From NCBI GenBank assembly GCA_964649145.1, contig CAZYOQ010000001.1, forward strand, positions 55,929-119,928: DNA of 64,000 nucleotides, read 5' to 3'. The DNA is from MGBC163016 sp964649145. Lineage in GTDB: Bacteria; Actinomycetota; Coriobacteriia; Coriobacteriales; Eggerthellaceae. Positions 44,652 to 53,952 of the stretch are shown here, piece by piece. Position numbers and translations under genes: made by a program. Each line of letters begins with the position of its first letter. The stretch's first letter is position 1. The notes below the pieces were generated by a model, which was not told where the DNA came from, made no database searches, and worked only from the letters and a program-made list of their open reading frames with translations.

Positions 44652-45671
44652 TTACCTCATTTGCGACATAGACCCGCTTTGCTTACCTCCACCTTGGTTA
44701 CCTTTAAACAAGGATAAAATCCCAAGAATGCCGCCAGATCCTTTTGCCTCTTTCATGCCAGGAACAGTTTCCATCTGCGAACTAGAGCCCTGACGGGAAT
44801 TCATATTCGACGACATGCGCCCGCCTTCTGCACGACCTGCATGGCCGTCTCCAGAGTCTCTTATGGGATCGGAGCGGCTTAGCTCCCCTACAGTTTTTTC
44901 GCTATCGTCGAATTTAGAAAGCATATTTTCTACAAGCGAACCGAACCTACCAGCTGGCTTCTGCGGCTGCGCAGAAGTAGACGTTGCGTCTTGGCCTGAA
45001 GTGGTTTTAGAAGCCGACTCATTATCGGAATCCATCGCAGCATCTGCTGACTCACCTTCCGCCTTCTGCTCAAGTTTTTCGACTTGCTTTTCGCGGCGAC
45101 GCTTTTCCTTGTCGTCGTTTTTGAGAATCCTCTTCATCAGCTGCTTTTCAGCGAAGGTCATTTTACGATCGTCACCATAGGCGCGCTCCAACTGGCTTAG
45201 AGCCTCCATACCTTTAGGAAGGTTAGCCTGTGCAAGAGGGTTTGAAGCCTCATGTGTTTGATTAGAGGCCAAAAGTCCTTTACTTTCGATAGCATGAACT
45301 ACAGCATGAACAAGCGCTGGATCTGCATCGACAATCTTGCCAGCAAGGATGGAATCATTTCGGGCAGCATCCGCACGAACGCGCTCCTCAGGGGTCATCC
45401 CCCCGTATAAGTCGTCGCTTTCAGACAAAGCCTTCAAATGAGCTTGAGTAAAGACCTCGCAATCAAGCTTCTTGAACCAGTCTCGATGCTCTAAGTAAAA
45501 CCAGTTTATATACCCAGCGCAATCCAATTCCTGAACTGCTCTAAGCTCTACTACGTCTTGGTCAAGCATAAACTCATAAAGACGCTCGTTGTAAGAGAGA
45601 ACCTTGCCGCCCCTTGTTGTGCCAATGGCACGTCTATGAATCCTGGAAGCTTCTTTCATCTGCGAACACAT
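44652..45671 (-). CDS. Unknown cytoplasmic protein with charged coiled coil and low-complexity tail
   Basis: I do not recognise this 339-residue protein. Residues 1-170 look folded (VVELRAVQELDCAGYINWFYLEHRDWFKKLD; VHAVVHAIESKGLL). A Lys/Glu-rich helix (about 175-205) and a Ser/Gly/Asp-rich tail follow, ending in a methionine- and serine-rich end. There is no signal peptide. It starts 3 bp after moxR and precedes the SPFH gene. Confidence 0.7.
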   Translation of the reverse strand: MCSQMKEASRIHRRAIGTTRGGKVLSYNERLYEFMLDQDVVELRAVQELDCAGYINWFYLEHRDWFKKLDCEVFTQAHLKALSESDDLYGGMTPEERVRADAARNDSILAGKIVDADPALVHAVVHAIESKGLLASNQTHEASNPLAQANLPKGMEALSQLERAYGDDRKMTFAEKQLMKRILKNDDKEKRRREKQVEKLEQKAEGESADAAMDSDNESASKTTSGQDATSTSAQPQKPAGRFGSLVENMLSKFDDSEKTVGELSRSDPIRDSGDGHAGRAEGGRMSSNMNSRQGSSSQMETVPGMKEAKGSGGILGILSLFKGNQGGGKQSGSMSQMR

Positions 45672-45674
45672 AAA

Positions 45675-46955
45675 CTACTTATCGCTAGATGTGGTTGAAG
45701 AACCCGACAATGCTTCATCAAATGCTGCCTGAACATCCACTTCTGCCGGGTCAGGCGAATTCGCGGGCTGGCTATCTTCCTGACTGTCCACCTCGCTGCC
45801 TTCCCCGTTTTCTACAGAAGACTCAGGTGATTCGTTTTCCTCTTGAGGCGAAGATTCAACAGGGTGTGCGGTCTCGGATTCGCGTACCGCGTCCTGCAAG
45901 GCAGCAGAACGCTCGCGCTTCTCTTCATCCGATGTTTCATCAGCGAGATTCGTTTTGCGAGCTTGTTCGTCATACGACGAGGAATCGTCTTTGTCATCAT
46001 ATGGAACCGCAATCGAAGATATTATCGAGTTGATTACGTCCTTTTCGTCACGCCCTTGAACTTTTGCCTCATGCGAAAGAGATATTCTGTGGCACAAAAC
46101 GTAGGGAGCTAGATACTTTACATCATCAGGAAGAACATAGCTTCTTCCTTGAAGGAGTGCATATGCCCTTGAAAGAGCCGCCAACGATATGCCACCACGA
46201 GGAGAAGAACCCACATTAACTTCAGGGCTATTACGCGTGCCAGTAACAATCTCAACAATGTAGCGGGTGACCATCTTCGAGACATAGACCCTCTCGGCAA
46301 GCAGTCGCAAAGCCAAGATATCGCCGCTTGAGACAACAGGTTTTATAGCATTTTTGGCTGTGTTGCCAAGCTCAATAACCTCAACCTCTTGTTCGAACGC
46401 CGGATACCCCATTGAAAGTTTGATAAGGAAGCGGTCTACCTGAGCTTCAGGTAGAGGATACGTCCCGAATTGTTCTATAGGGTTTTGTGTAGCAAGAACC
46501 ATAAATGGCTCTTCAAGTGCATATGTTTTCGAATCGACGGTTACCTGTCGCTCTTCCATGGCCTCAAGAAGCGCCGACTGAGTTTTCGCACTCGCACGGT
46601 TGATTTCGTCGGCAAGAACGAGGTTCGACATAACTCCGCCTGGGCGGAATTCAAAATCGCGAGTTTTCTGATTGAATATCGAGAATCCCGAAACGTCAGA
46701 AGGCATAATATCTGGCGTGAATTGAATACGTTTAAACTTGCAATCAACCGACTTTGCCAGCGAAGAAACCAGCGTGGTCTTGCCAGTGCCAGGCAAATCT
46801 TCTAGAAGAACATGACCCTTTGCAATAAACGACAACACAACCAATTCAACAGGCTCGCGTTTGCCAATGATGACGGTCTCAATGTTGTCCACAATTTTCT
46901 TTATGGCTGCTTGAGCCACATCAACATTTTGCTGCGACAGCATTTCCGTTTGCAT
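45675..46955 (-). CDS. MoxR-family AAA+ ATPase
   Basis: MoxR proteins act as chaperones for membrane or secreted complexes, commonly next to DUF58 and TgpA/DUF4129 genes. The 426-residue protein has Walker A LEDLPGTGKTT, Walker B LVLADEINRA, sensor ATQNPIEQFGTYPLPEAQVDRF and the helical lid. Residues from about 325 form an acidic Ser/Glu-rich extension absent from most family members. The DUF58 and DUF4129 partners lie about 10 kb upstream, in the same run. Confidence 0.95.
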   Translation of the reverse strand: MQTEMLSQQNVDVAQAAIKKIVDNIETVIIGKREPVELVVLSFIAKGHVLLEDLPGTGKTTLVSSLAKSVDCKFKRIQFTPDIMPSDVSGFSIFNQKTRDFEFRPGGVMSNLVLADEINRASAKTQSALLEAMEERQVTVDSKTYALEEPFMVLATQNPIEQFGTYPLPEAQVDRFLIKLSMGYPAFEQEVEVIELGNTAKNAIKPVVSSGDILALRLLAERVYVSKMVTRYIVEIVTGTRNSPEVNVGSSPRGGISLAALSRAYALLQGRSYVLPDDVKYLAPYVLCHRISLSHEAKVQGRDEKDVINSIISSIAVPYDDKDDSSSYDEQARKTNLADETSDEEKRERSAALQDAVRESETAHPVESSPQEENESPESSVENGEGSEVDSQEDSQPANSPDPAEVDVQAAFDEALSGSSTTSSDK

Positions 46956-46985
46956 CTAGAAACCTCTTTCAACCTTTCGCCCACG

Positions 46986-47768
46986 CTAAAATACAGGGGC
47001 GCACATCCTTGTTATCTCGCCTTTAGTGTTCACAAACTCAACGATCTTCACATTCACGCCATAAGCCTGTTTCATGTTCTTTTCGGTGATGACATCCACC
47101 GCCTTGCCGAACTGCATTGGGAACTCTTTTTGAAGAAGAACCACATTCGAGTTGCACATGAAAGCGTGGTCGGGGCTATGGGTTGTCATGATCACAGCCA
47201 AATCGCGTTCGGCTAAGCTTCTAACCTTGTCGATAACGCGAACCACGTTTCCGTAGTCAAGTGCAGCCGTAGGCTCATCAAGAACGAGGATCTTGGGCTG
47301 TTGAGCAAGGGCTCTTGCAATCATCACAAGCTGAAGCTCGCCGCCAGAAATATCTGTGTAAACCTTGTCGCGAAGGTCATAAACACCCATGTCCATCATG
47401 GCATTTTCTACGATGTGATAGTCGTTTTCAGTTGGCTGGCCAAGGTATCCCACTTTGTTGACTCGCCCAAGTAGAACTACATCTTTAACCTGGTAGGGGA
47501 AGGGAGGCGTATGACTTTGGGAGACATATGCCATCGTGTCGGCCAGACGAGATGGGCTCCATTTCGAGATGTCGTCACCATCTACCGTGACTTTTCCGGA
47601 TTGCAGCGGAATAAGTCCAAGCACCGACTTGAATAGCGTCGATTTACCGCAGCCATTAGGTCCAAGAACGCAGCACACTTCCCCGTTTTCAACGGTGAAG
47701 TTCACATAGCGCTGTATAGATTCGCCCGACTTGTAGCCAACATGCGCATCGCGCACCTCTAATTTCAT
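46986..47768 (-). CDS. ABC transporter ATPase, iron-chelate/corrinoid (FecE/BtuD) type
   Basis: The 260-residue ATPase has Walker A GPNGCGKST, Q-loop YVSQSHTPPFPY, signature SGGEL, Walker B ILVLDEP and the switch histidine in MTTHSPDHAF. It is the FecE/BtuD class that partners FecCD permeases. The permeases and receptor lie 12-16 kb upstream on the same strand; no other importer subunits are in the window, so these likely form one transporter. It seems to have its own promoter (TTGTAT-N17-TATAAA) in the 197-bp gap. Confidence 0.93.
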   Translation of the reverse strand: MKLEVRDAHVGYKSGESIQRYVNFTVENGEVCCVLGPNGCGKSTLFKSVLGLIPLQSGKVTVDGDDISKWSPSRLADTMAYVSQSHTPPFPYQVKDVVLLGRVNKVGYLGQPTENDYHIVENAMMDMGVYDLRDKVYTDISGGELQLVMIARALAQQPKILVLDEPTAALDYGNVVRVIDKVRSLAERDLAVIMTTHSPDHAFMCNSNVVLLQKEFPMQFGKAVDVITEKNMKQAYGVNVKIVEFVNTKGEITRMCAPVF

Positions 47769-47936
47769 TCTTCCCCCAACAAAATCACTTAAAAACCCTG
47801 ATAGAGCATATTGTGAAGAACAAGGAATAGATATTAACCATTATTCTTACATTTATATAGTCTCGCAATAGTATATACAAAAACCCGAATAAAAAAAACG
47901 CGTCAATGCTTTTCATCAATTGCCTTTGTATAGGTC

Positions 47937-47968
47937 GCAAGCGCCTTAAATCTACAGCAAGCGCCTTA
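47937..47968. repeat. 12-bp direct repeat with 20-bp period
   Basis: GCAAGCGCCTTA occurs at 47937-47948 and 47957-47968, upstream of the ABC ATPase gene and partly inside the 3' end of the preceding gene. Two helical turns separate the copies. Confidence 0.5.
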
Positions 47969-49291
47969 TTGCGATAGCAAGATCTCTAGCATGCCCTTCG
48001 TATATTCCGGACATAACTTATTTGACATATCGCTCTCATTCGCACTGACAGGCGACTGCACAGATTGATATGGGAGCATGAAACGACGCTTCTGAACCAG
48101 GTAAACCACACATTCGACGATCATAAACGCAACGAGCAATCCCAGAAGAACACTTAGAAATCTCCAATCTGTAAGAAAGTCAAACATGCCGGCCTCCTGC
48201 ATATCTTCTGATGACGAATCGCTGGCAACAGACTCTTCTTCGTTGTCATCAGTTGGCTCATCTTCTGCTGTTTGCGATAGTGAATCCTGCTCTGATTCAC
48301 CCGTGTTAGGTGATGAACCATCCTCAGAATCGTCGTCACTATCGTTATTCAGATTTGAACCTCCCTGCGTTGAACTCGCTATAGGAAGAAATGTTTTATC
48401 TGTTAAATCATTATTGTTATCCGAATCGGTTGAATTGTCTTTCAGGGAACCTGTTTTGCTTAAGTCTGTTTCTTCATCCTTAGATTCATTAGACGGAGTT
48501 TCAGATTGGATTTCATCGCTAGACGCAGACGCCTTTTCAGTTTTAGGCACGGCCAATATATTTGTTTTAGCAAGCGACAAAGCCTCATCAATAGCCTCAT
48601 CAGATGCGGCTATTCTAATGGCCTTCTCGCCAGACGCGAGATAAACCTCAATCCAATCCCAATCAGATTCTGAATAGTCAGATTCATCGAAATCCTGCAT
48701 AAATAAGCCTAGAGACTCTATTGAAGAGTTTCTTTTGAGGACGAGACCCCTCTCTGAGGCGCTTACGGCAAGAAGCATGTTGGCATATGGCCCAACTTCT
48801 TGAATTGAGGAAAGATCCAAGTCGATCATACCCTCATCGTCAGCTGAAAGCCAACCGGTGCTCTCGCAACCCCATGAATCGAAATAGTAAATTCTGGCCT
48901 GCGAATATTCGCTTGGTACTGCAAACGATATTTTGAGACTCCCAAAACCATCATTAATGTGAGCTACGCCATCTCCATCAGGAGAAAGAATCTGCAAATT
49001 GTAGCCGTATACAATAAAGTCCTCATCTTCAACAGAGTTTTGGAGAGCTTCCAGATAATCATCAGAGGACGAGACATAAACTGTGACATCGTCTGCCACA
49101 TTCATCTCCGACACATCCAAATGCACGTTCTCGCAAGCTTTGCATGTTGGTGAAGATGCTATCCCAGACATAGGAAAAGCAATTACCAACATCAATATTA
49201 GTAAAAAATAAATGGTGACCCTTTTAAAGAGCCTTAATCTTCTTTGGTAAAAAGCATTATCGCCTACATTAAGCGATCCCATATTACTCAC
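47966..49291 (-). CDS. Surface-exposed, C-terminally anchored protein of unknown function
   Basis: I do not recognise this 441-residue protein. It has an N-terminal signal or anchor (VTIYFLLILMLVIAFPMSG) followed by CKAC, an extracellular beta-rich region to about 250, a Ser/Asp/Glu/Asn-rich spacer (about 260-370), a transmembrane helix (FLSVLLGLLVAFMIVECVVYLV) and a short cytoplasmic tail. The frame starts with GTG 49291; ATG four codons later is equally plausible. It begins just after the foldase gene. Confidence 0.75.
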   Translation of the reverse strand: MSNMGSLNVGDNAFYQRRLRLFKRVTIYFLLILMLVIAFPMSGIASSPTCKACENVHLDVSEMNVADDVTVYVSSSDDYLEALQNSVEDEDFIVYGYNLQILSPDGDGVAHINDGFGSLKISFAVPSEYSQARIYYFDSWGCESTGWLSADDEGMIDLDLSSIQEVGPYANMLLAVSASERGLVLKRNSSIESLGLFMQDFDESDYSESDWDWIEVYLASGEKAIRIAASDEAIDEALSLAKTNILAVPKTEKASASSDEIQSETPSNESKDEETDLSKTGSLKDNSTDSDNNNDLTDKTFLPIASSTQGGSNLNNDSDDDSEDGSSPNTGESEQDSLSQTAEDEPTDDNEEESVASDSSSEDMQEAGMFDFLTDWRFLSVLLGLLVAFMIVECVVYLVQKRRFMLPYQSVQSPVSANESDMSNKLCPEYTKGMLEILLSQ

Positions 49292-49292
49292 T

Positions 49293-50492
49293 TTAGTCGC
49301 CTAAATCATTACTTGAGGCGCTGGAATTTGTAGAATCAGCGCTTGAAGAACCTGCATTCGCTGAGGTTGCGCCATCTGAAGAAATATCCGTCTCGGAAGG
49401 CTCTTCCGCAAGACTCATGTCCACGTTATACGGAACGTCTTCTGGCATTGGCTCGTATGTCACCCCATAAGCCTCAACAAGTCGCTGAATATAACGCTCG
49501 CCCTCATCATCAGTGAGAAGCTCTGAGGTAGCATCTTCAAAATATTCGAGCAACGATTCCGGAACACTATCAAGGTCTATGTCCGATTGTTCCACTTGAG
49601 GGAACTTGTAAACATCGCTGACAAAAATGAAACAGTAGTCATCACCATCAACAAATACATTCGATGTGTCCCCCTGTTCAAGTTCGCTCAATTTCGCGAT
49701 GTATTCATCACTGTATCCAGACTGATCTAGATCCCATCCATTTGCACCTTGTGTCTGTATCAAATCATCGTTATCGCTAAAAAGCTGCACCAACGCAGCA
49801 AACGATTCCTTACTTTGGTCTCCATCTAGGAACTCTTTTAAGATTTTGTTTACCTGTTTGAGCGTATCGGAGCTACTAACGTCTTCAGGAACACTCAATT
49901 TAAATGCAAAAGAGTGTTTTGTTGAAGTAACCCCCTGCGCAGCTATTGCATCGATGTATTCCCTTACGTCGTCCTCTGTAGGTTCCTGCTTCTGCACCTC
50001 TTGTTCAATAAGCTTTTGTTTTAGAAGTTCAAGTTCGTAAACAGACCTGAATCCTTCGTCTGTCTGACCGTACATTTCAAGCGTCTTTTCCCATATATCT
50101 TCATCTCCAAAAGACATGGCTTCCTTAAAGGCATTTGTTGCCTCATCGATCTCCTCTTCGGTGACTGTGATACCTAGTTTAATACATTGATCACGGATAG
50201 CCGTATCGTAAAGTAGTTGATCAATCGTCTTCTTTCTAAGACTTTCAGGAGTCAGATCATTCTCTTTCAAAAAGTCAGCCCACTCTTCATCTGAAGAGTT
50301 CAACATCCCCTCTTGGCTCTGATAAGTCTGAATATATTCTGTAACGTCCTTCTCGTATATGTACTTACCAATACCATACTTTGCTGCCACAGTTCCACTG
50401 GGTGCAAGTATCGTCCAAATAACGGTTATTACAATTAAAACAACAACAGCAACTACCACCAAAATGATTTTTGACTTTTTACTCTTTAGCAT
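49293..50492 (-). CDS. SurA/PrsA-like membrane-anchored peptidyl-prolyl isomerase
   Basis: The 399-residue protein has an N-terminal membrane helix, then a SurA-N-type helical region (LLYDTAIRDQCIKLGITVTEEEIDEA) and a divergent parvulin region (STKHSFAFKLSVPEDVSSSD...SGYSDEYIAKLSELEQGDTSNVF). A Ser/Asn-rich tail follows. Its ATG overlaps the stop of the LRR protein (ATGCTAA), which suggests it folds the LRR proteins encoded upstream outside the membrane. Confidence 0.8.
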   Translation of the reverse strand: MLKSKKSKIILVVVAVVVLIVITVIWTILAPSGTVAAKYGIGKYIYEKDVTEYIQTYQSQEGMLNSSDEEWADFLKENDLTPESLRKKTIDQLLYDTAIRDQCIKLGITVTEEEIDEATNAFKEAMSFGDEDIWEKTLEMYGQTDEGFRSVYELELLKQKLIEQEVQKQEPTEDDVREYIDAIAAQGVTSTKHSFAFKLSVPEDVSSSDTLKQVNKILKEFLDGDQSKESFAALVQLFSDNDDLIQTQGANGWDLDQSGYSDEYIAKLSELEQGDTSNVFVDGDDYCFIFVSDVYKFPQVEQSDIDLDSVPESLLEYFEDATSELLTDDEGERYIQRLVEAYGVTYEPMPEDVPYNVDMSLAEEPSETDISSDGATSANAGSSSADSTNSSASSNDLGD

Positions 50493-53400
50493 TTAACCAC
50501 CTTGGCCTTTAACGACAATCCGTGTTTCAAAAACAGCTTCTTGTACGTCTTGACCTTCTTCTTCGGAACCTTTATCTTCGCCTTCGAATTAATGTAGCTG
50601 AACGCCTTTTTAGAGACAGTCTTGATTTTGCTCGAATTAATAGTTAAAGTTTTAACCTTTTTACATCCAGAAAAAGCTTTAGCGTTAATCGTTTTCAGAT
50701 TCGATGTATTTAAGTTGATTGAGATTAATTTCGGGGCACCTTTAAACGAGTTGTTTACAAGCTTTTTCAACTTCGGCGATGTAATTTTAAGACGGCTAAG
50801 ATTCGTGCATCCGCTGAATGCACCGGACTTTATAGAAGAAAGCGCGCTTGTAGACAAAGTCAGCGTCTTTAAGTTTGAGCAACCCGCAAACATACCGCTA
50901 GTAAGGGTCTTCAGCTTTGATGAGGTGATCTTTACACCGCTAAGATTCGTGCATCCGCTGAATGCACCGGACTTTATAGAAGAAAGCGCGCTTGTAGACA
51001 AAGTCAGCGTCTTTAAGTTTGAGCAACCCGCAAACGACAACACAGGCAAGACCTTAATCGTATTAGATGTCAACGCTAGCGTTGTCAGAGAAGAAGCGTT
51101 TGTAAAGGCTCCCCCAGACAGCATCTTGGAGGTTGCGGCCTTCACAGTAAGCGATTTCAATGATGTCGCCTTAGAGAACGCCTCACGAGACACAGTACTT
51201 ACATTTTTTCCTAAAACCACTTTCTCCACGTTCGGGCCATCAATTGAAACAACCGATGTGATAGGGTACGACTTTCCCTCATATCTTACGCTAGCAACAG
51301 ATATACTCGTGATGGCTTTATTTCTAACTCTCAACAAGCTTGCTGTGCCATTAGAATTAAACTTATAAATAAGATTACCAACTTCACGAGAATCACCAAT
51401 AGCGGATTTTACAGACATAGGAGAGTTCCATATTCTTGAGATTCTGTCGGCAAGGCTACTGTCTATAGTCGAGAAGTCACCAACGAAATACACATTAGAG
51501 ATACTCAAAAAACCATTGGCTGACATATAATCTTGAATTTTTGCCTGAATTAATTTTGAGTCAGCCTCGCTTGAACATGTGAGCATACTGCTTCCCGTTA
51601 AAGCGGCAAGCTGAGCTGCACATGTCACGTTCGAGTCGCGCTCGGTACTAGCAATAACCACGCCTTCAGGAGCCTCCCCGCGAAGACTGTCAATCATCGA
51701 AGCAAAGTTAACACAAATCTCACCGGAGCTTGAATTTCCTGAAAGAATTCTTTCAGTCTCAACAAACGCCAATGACTTTATTTGAGATTCTGTTTTTGTC
51801 GAAATGAGCGAAGTGCTCCCTGCGATGTAAACCTTCTCGAAGCCATCACTTATAAGATATTTTAATGTCTTGGGATCAAGAGTTCCATCCGACTGGGCGA
51901 AAAAAACAGGAGCATCAAGACAATAGGCCAACTGAGCAATGGGCAGAATGTCTACATCCTGTGTTTCGGGAACAATTATGGCGCTCGTTCCCCAGCCGGC
52001 TCCCCAAACATCATTGCCGTCTACATGCTGATCTCGAATCGAGGTGTACACACTACGTGCCAGGGCTTGTATGGTTGAGTCATCAGAATATCGTGTCGCA
52101 TATCTCAAATTGCGCTCATTAAGAATATCTACAAGATAAGCCTCATCTTCGGGGTTTTCAGATTCAGGCACTTTGCTAGTAGATCCAACGATCTGAACAG
52201 ATGTTGCCTTAGCCTGTGAAAACGCTCTCACAGCTTCCTTGTTCCACCCATTCTTGCAATCGTAGATAACATTGGCGTCACCTACTCCCGCAAGCCCGAC
52301 CCCTATCAACTGATACCTCCAATCATCCTCTGGAACTATCACGCTGTACAGGCTCTGATTATTAGATAGCGCCATACTATCAGCTGCAATAGTTCCAAGG
52401 TAACTTGAGTACTGTCCACTATATGATTTATTTGTTGGAGAATAGTAGTCCAAGGTAAAAGTAACACTACTTGTTTTCGTGTTAGAGAATTCTCCAACAC
52501 CTTGCGCAACCACATAATATGTTCCAGCTTCTTTCAACGGAGGGTCAACTTCGCTCCATTCCCAATTTTTGTTAACGTAAGTGCCCTTCTTATAAACGAG
52601 CGTATAGCACGAAGAGTCAAGCTTTACACCTGTTGGCCCATATGCGCATATTTCGTCAAGGTCAATAGCATTTCCACTCGCATCGAAATAGTAAGCCGGG
52701 TATGACTGGCTATTCATAGAAATAGTGTTAGTACTACTGTTTAAGAAGTCCTGAATAACAGCAGAGCATACAAAACCATAACTTAGGTTCTCCGGGTTGC
52801 AAGCGACTACTTTATAAGAGTTATTCAATGTCGAATCTGGGGATTCCAAGGCATGTCCAATAATCCCCCACACTTTGCCATTTGGAGGCTCGGGTATTTC
52901 AGAAAGCCCCTTCCAGGATTCTGCAGGATCCGCTTTTCTATTCAAAATGTCTATCATCTTAACATTCCAAGAATATGTCACACTTCCTAATCTATTAGTG
53001 TTATTGTTTGCATCCTGCTCGGAATTGTAGAAATCTAATGAGAAGTAGAAGGTATTTGCCACGGAGTCCGTAGAACTCATTCCACTTGGAATAGTCGATT
53101 TTTTCGTGTGATAGACCAATGACTCAAGGTTATCGCACCCATCTAAACACGTATCTTTACAAAAATATGAGATATCTTGCGCGACGCTTCCCAAAAATTC
53201 GATGCTTTTAAGATTCGTGCAGTTCATAAAGCAATAATTTCCAAGCGGGAAATCCTTATCAACAGCAATTCGGTCTTCATAAGGAACATGGCTAGTCAAT
53301 GGAGGAATTTGAAGGCTTTCAAGTTCGCTGCATCCACTAAATGCATGAAGGCTTATGTATTGAAGTTCACTTGCTTCAATGTCGACTGATTTCAATTCCG

Positions 53401-53806
53401 AACAATTTCGGAAACAATATGCAGGAATATATTGAATACTCATTGGAAGCTTTATAGAAGAAATACCAGAAGATTCAAAGCAGCTTCTTCCTAAATCAGT
53501 AAGCGTCTCTGGTAACGATATTTCTTCAAGGGCTTCTTGATTCTTAAAACATCCGTCAGCCAACTTCGTAACTTTTTGCCCATTGATAGTAGAAGGAATA
53601 AAAAGTTCTCCTTCTCCTTGCGTGATAACGCCATTGATTGTTATAGATTCACTAATGTTGTATTCGAGCTGCCATCCATTTGAAGAAAAATAAATGCCAG
53701 TTTCTGTAGCGCGAGCATCCTTAAATAGAGCTACAGGTGAAATAATCGCAATAGTAAGCGCTAAGGCAAAAACCAAAGCCGCCTTTTTTCTGGAGATTAA
53801 TCCCAC
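50486..53806 (-). CDS. BspA-like LRR surface protein with CWB2-like region
   Basis: The 1106-residue protein has a signal peptide (to about 33), BspA-type LRR_5 repeats (about 55-240), an Ig-like segment (about 370-440), a region resembling cell-wall-binding repeat 2 (about 540-790; PIAQLAYCLDAPVFFAQSDG, KVYIAGSTSLIS, VYFVGDFSTID) and a second LRR_5 block (about 840-1106) with LKTLTLSTSALSSIKSGAFSG repeats. It probably sits on the wall and binds host or community proteins. A strong hairpin lies in the leader before it. Confidence 0.85.
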   Translation of the reverse strand: MGLISRKKAALVFALALTIAIISPVALFKDARATETGIYFSSNGWQLEYNISESITINGVITQGEGELFIPSTINGQKVTKLADGCFKNQEALEEISLPETLTDLGRSCFESSGISSIKLPMSIQYIPAYCFRNCSELKSVDIEASELQYISLHAFSGCSELESLQIPPLTSHVPYEDRIAVDKDFPLGNYCFMNCTNLKSIEFLGSVAQDISYFCKDTCLDGCDNLESLVYHTKKSTIPSGMSSTDSVANTFYFSLDFYNSEQDANNNTNRLGSVTYSWNVKMIDILNRKADPAESWKGLSEIPEPPNGKVWGIIGHALESPDSTLNNSYKVVACNPENLSYGFVCSAVIQDFLNSSTNTISMNSQSYPAYYFDASGNAIDLDEICAYGPTGVKLDSSCYTLVYKKGTYVNKNWEWSEVDPPLKEAGTYYVVAQGVGEFSNTKTSSVTFTLDYYSPTNKSYSGQYSSYLGTIAADSMALSNNQSLYSVIVPEDDWRYQLIGVGLAGVGDANVIYDCKNGWNKEAVRAFSQAKATSVQIVGSTSKVPESENPEDEAYLVDILNERNLRYATRYSDDSTIQALARSVYTSIRDQHVDGNDVWGAGWGTSAIIVPETQDVDILPIAQLAYCLDAPVFFAQSDGTLDPKTLKYLISDGFEKVYIAGSTSLISTKTESQIKSLAFVETERILSGNSSSGEICVNFASMIDSLRGEAPEGVVIASTERDSNVTCAAQLAALTGSSMLTCSSEADSKLIQAKIQDYMSANGFLSISNVYFVGDFSTIDSSLADRISRIWNSPMSVKSAIGDSREVGNLIYKFNSNGTASLLRVRNKAITSISVASVRYEGKSYPITSVVSIDGPNVEKVVLGKNVSTVSREAFSKATSLKSLTVKAATSKMLSGGAFTNASSLTTLALTSNTIKVLPVLSFAGCSNLKTLTLSTSALSSIKSGAFSGCTNLSGVKITSSKLKTLTSGMFAGCSNLKTLTLSTSALSSIKSGAFSGCTNLSRLKITSPKLKKLVNNSFKGAPKLISINLNTSNLKTINAKAFSGCKKVKTLTINSSKIKTVSKKAFSYINSKAKIKVPKKKVKTYKKLFLKHGLSLKAKVVKC
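50795..51035 (-). repeat. 97-bp exact repeat, 144 bp apart, in the LRR region
   Basis: 50795-50891 and 50939-51035 are identical by eye, covering two 24-residue LRR units. This implies recent duplication or ongoing copy-number change. Confidence 0.75.
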
Positions 53807-53829
53807 CTGTCACCTCTATCTATATAACC

Positions 53830-53867
53830 CCAGATTCCCGGGCGCTACCTTGCGTCCGGGAACCTGG
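53830..53867 (-). promoter_or_regulatory. Strong hairpin in the leader of the second LRR gene
   Basis: On minus, 12-nt arms (53867-53856 and 53841-53830) pair with one G-T wobble, and an inner CGC/GCG adds three pairs. It lies 24 bp before the start at 53806. No T-tract follows on minus; TTTT follows on plus. It may stabilise the mRNA or limit read-through from the upstream LRR gene. Confidence 0.55.
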
Positions 53868-53952
53868 TTTTGCCTCTGATATTCAAGGCTATATGTTTTT
53901 ACACCGCATGTCTCAGCCAATTAGCAGAGACATAGTCTATTGCTGATGAAAG

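Noticed and set aside
53820..53900. Cyclic di-GMP (GEMM-I) riboswitch before the LRR gene
   Set aside because: Words such as GGCAAAACC, GACGCAA and GGTAGCG occur, but the second helix between them is missing and the bases form a plain hairpin.
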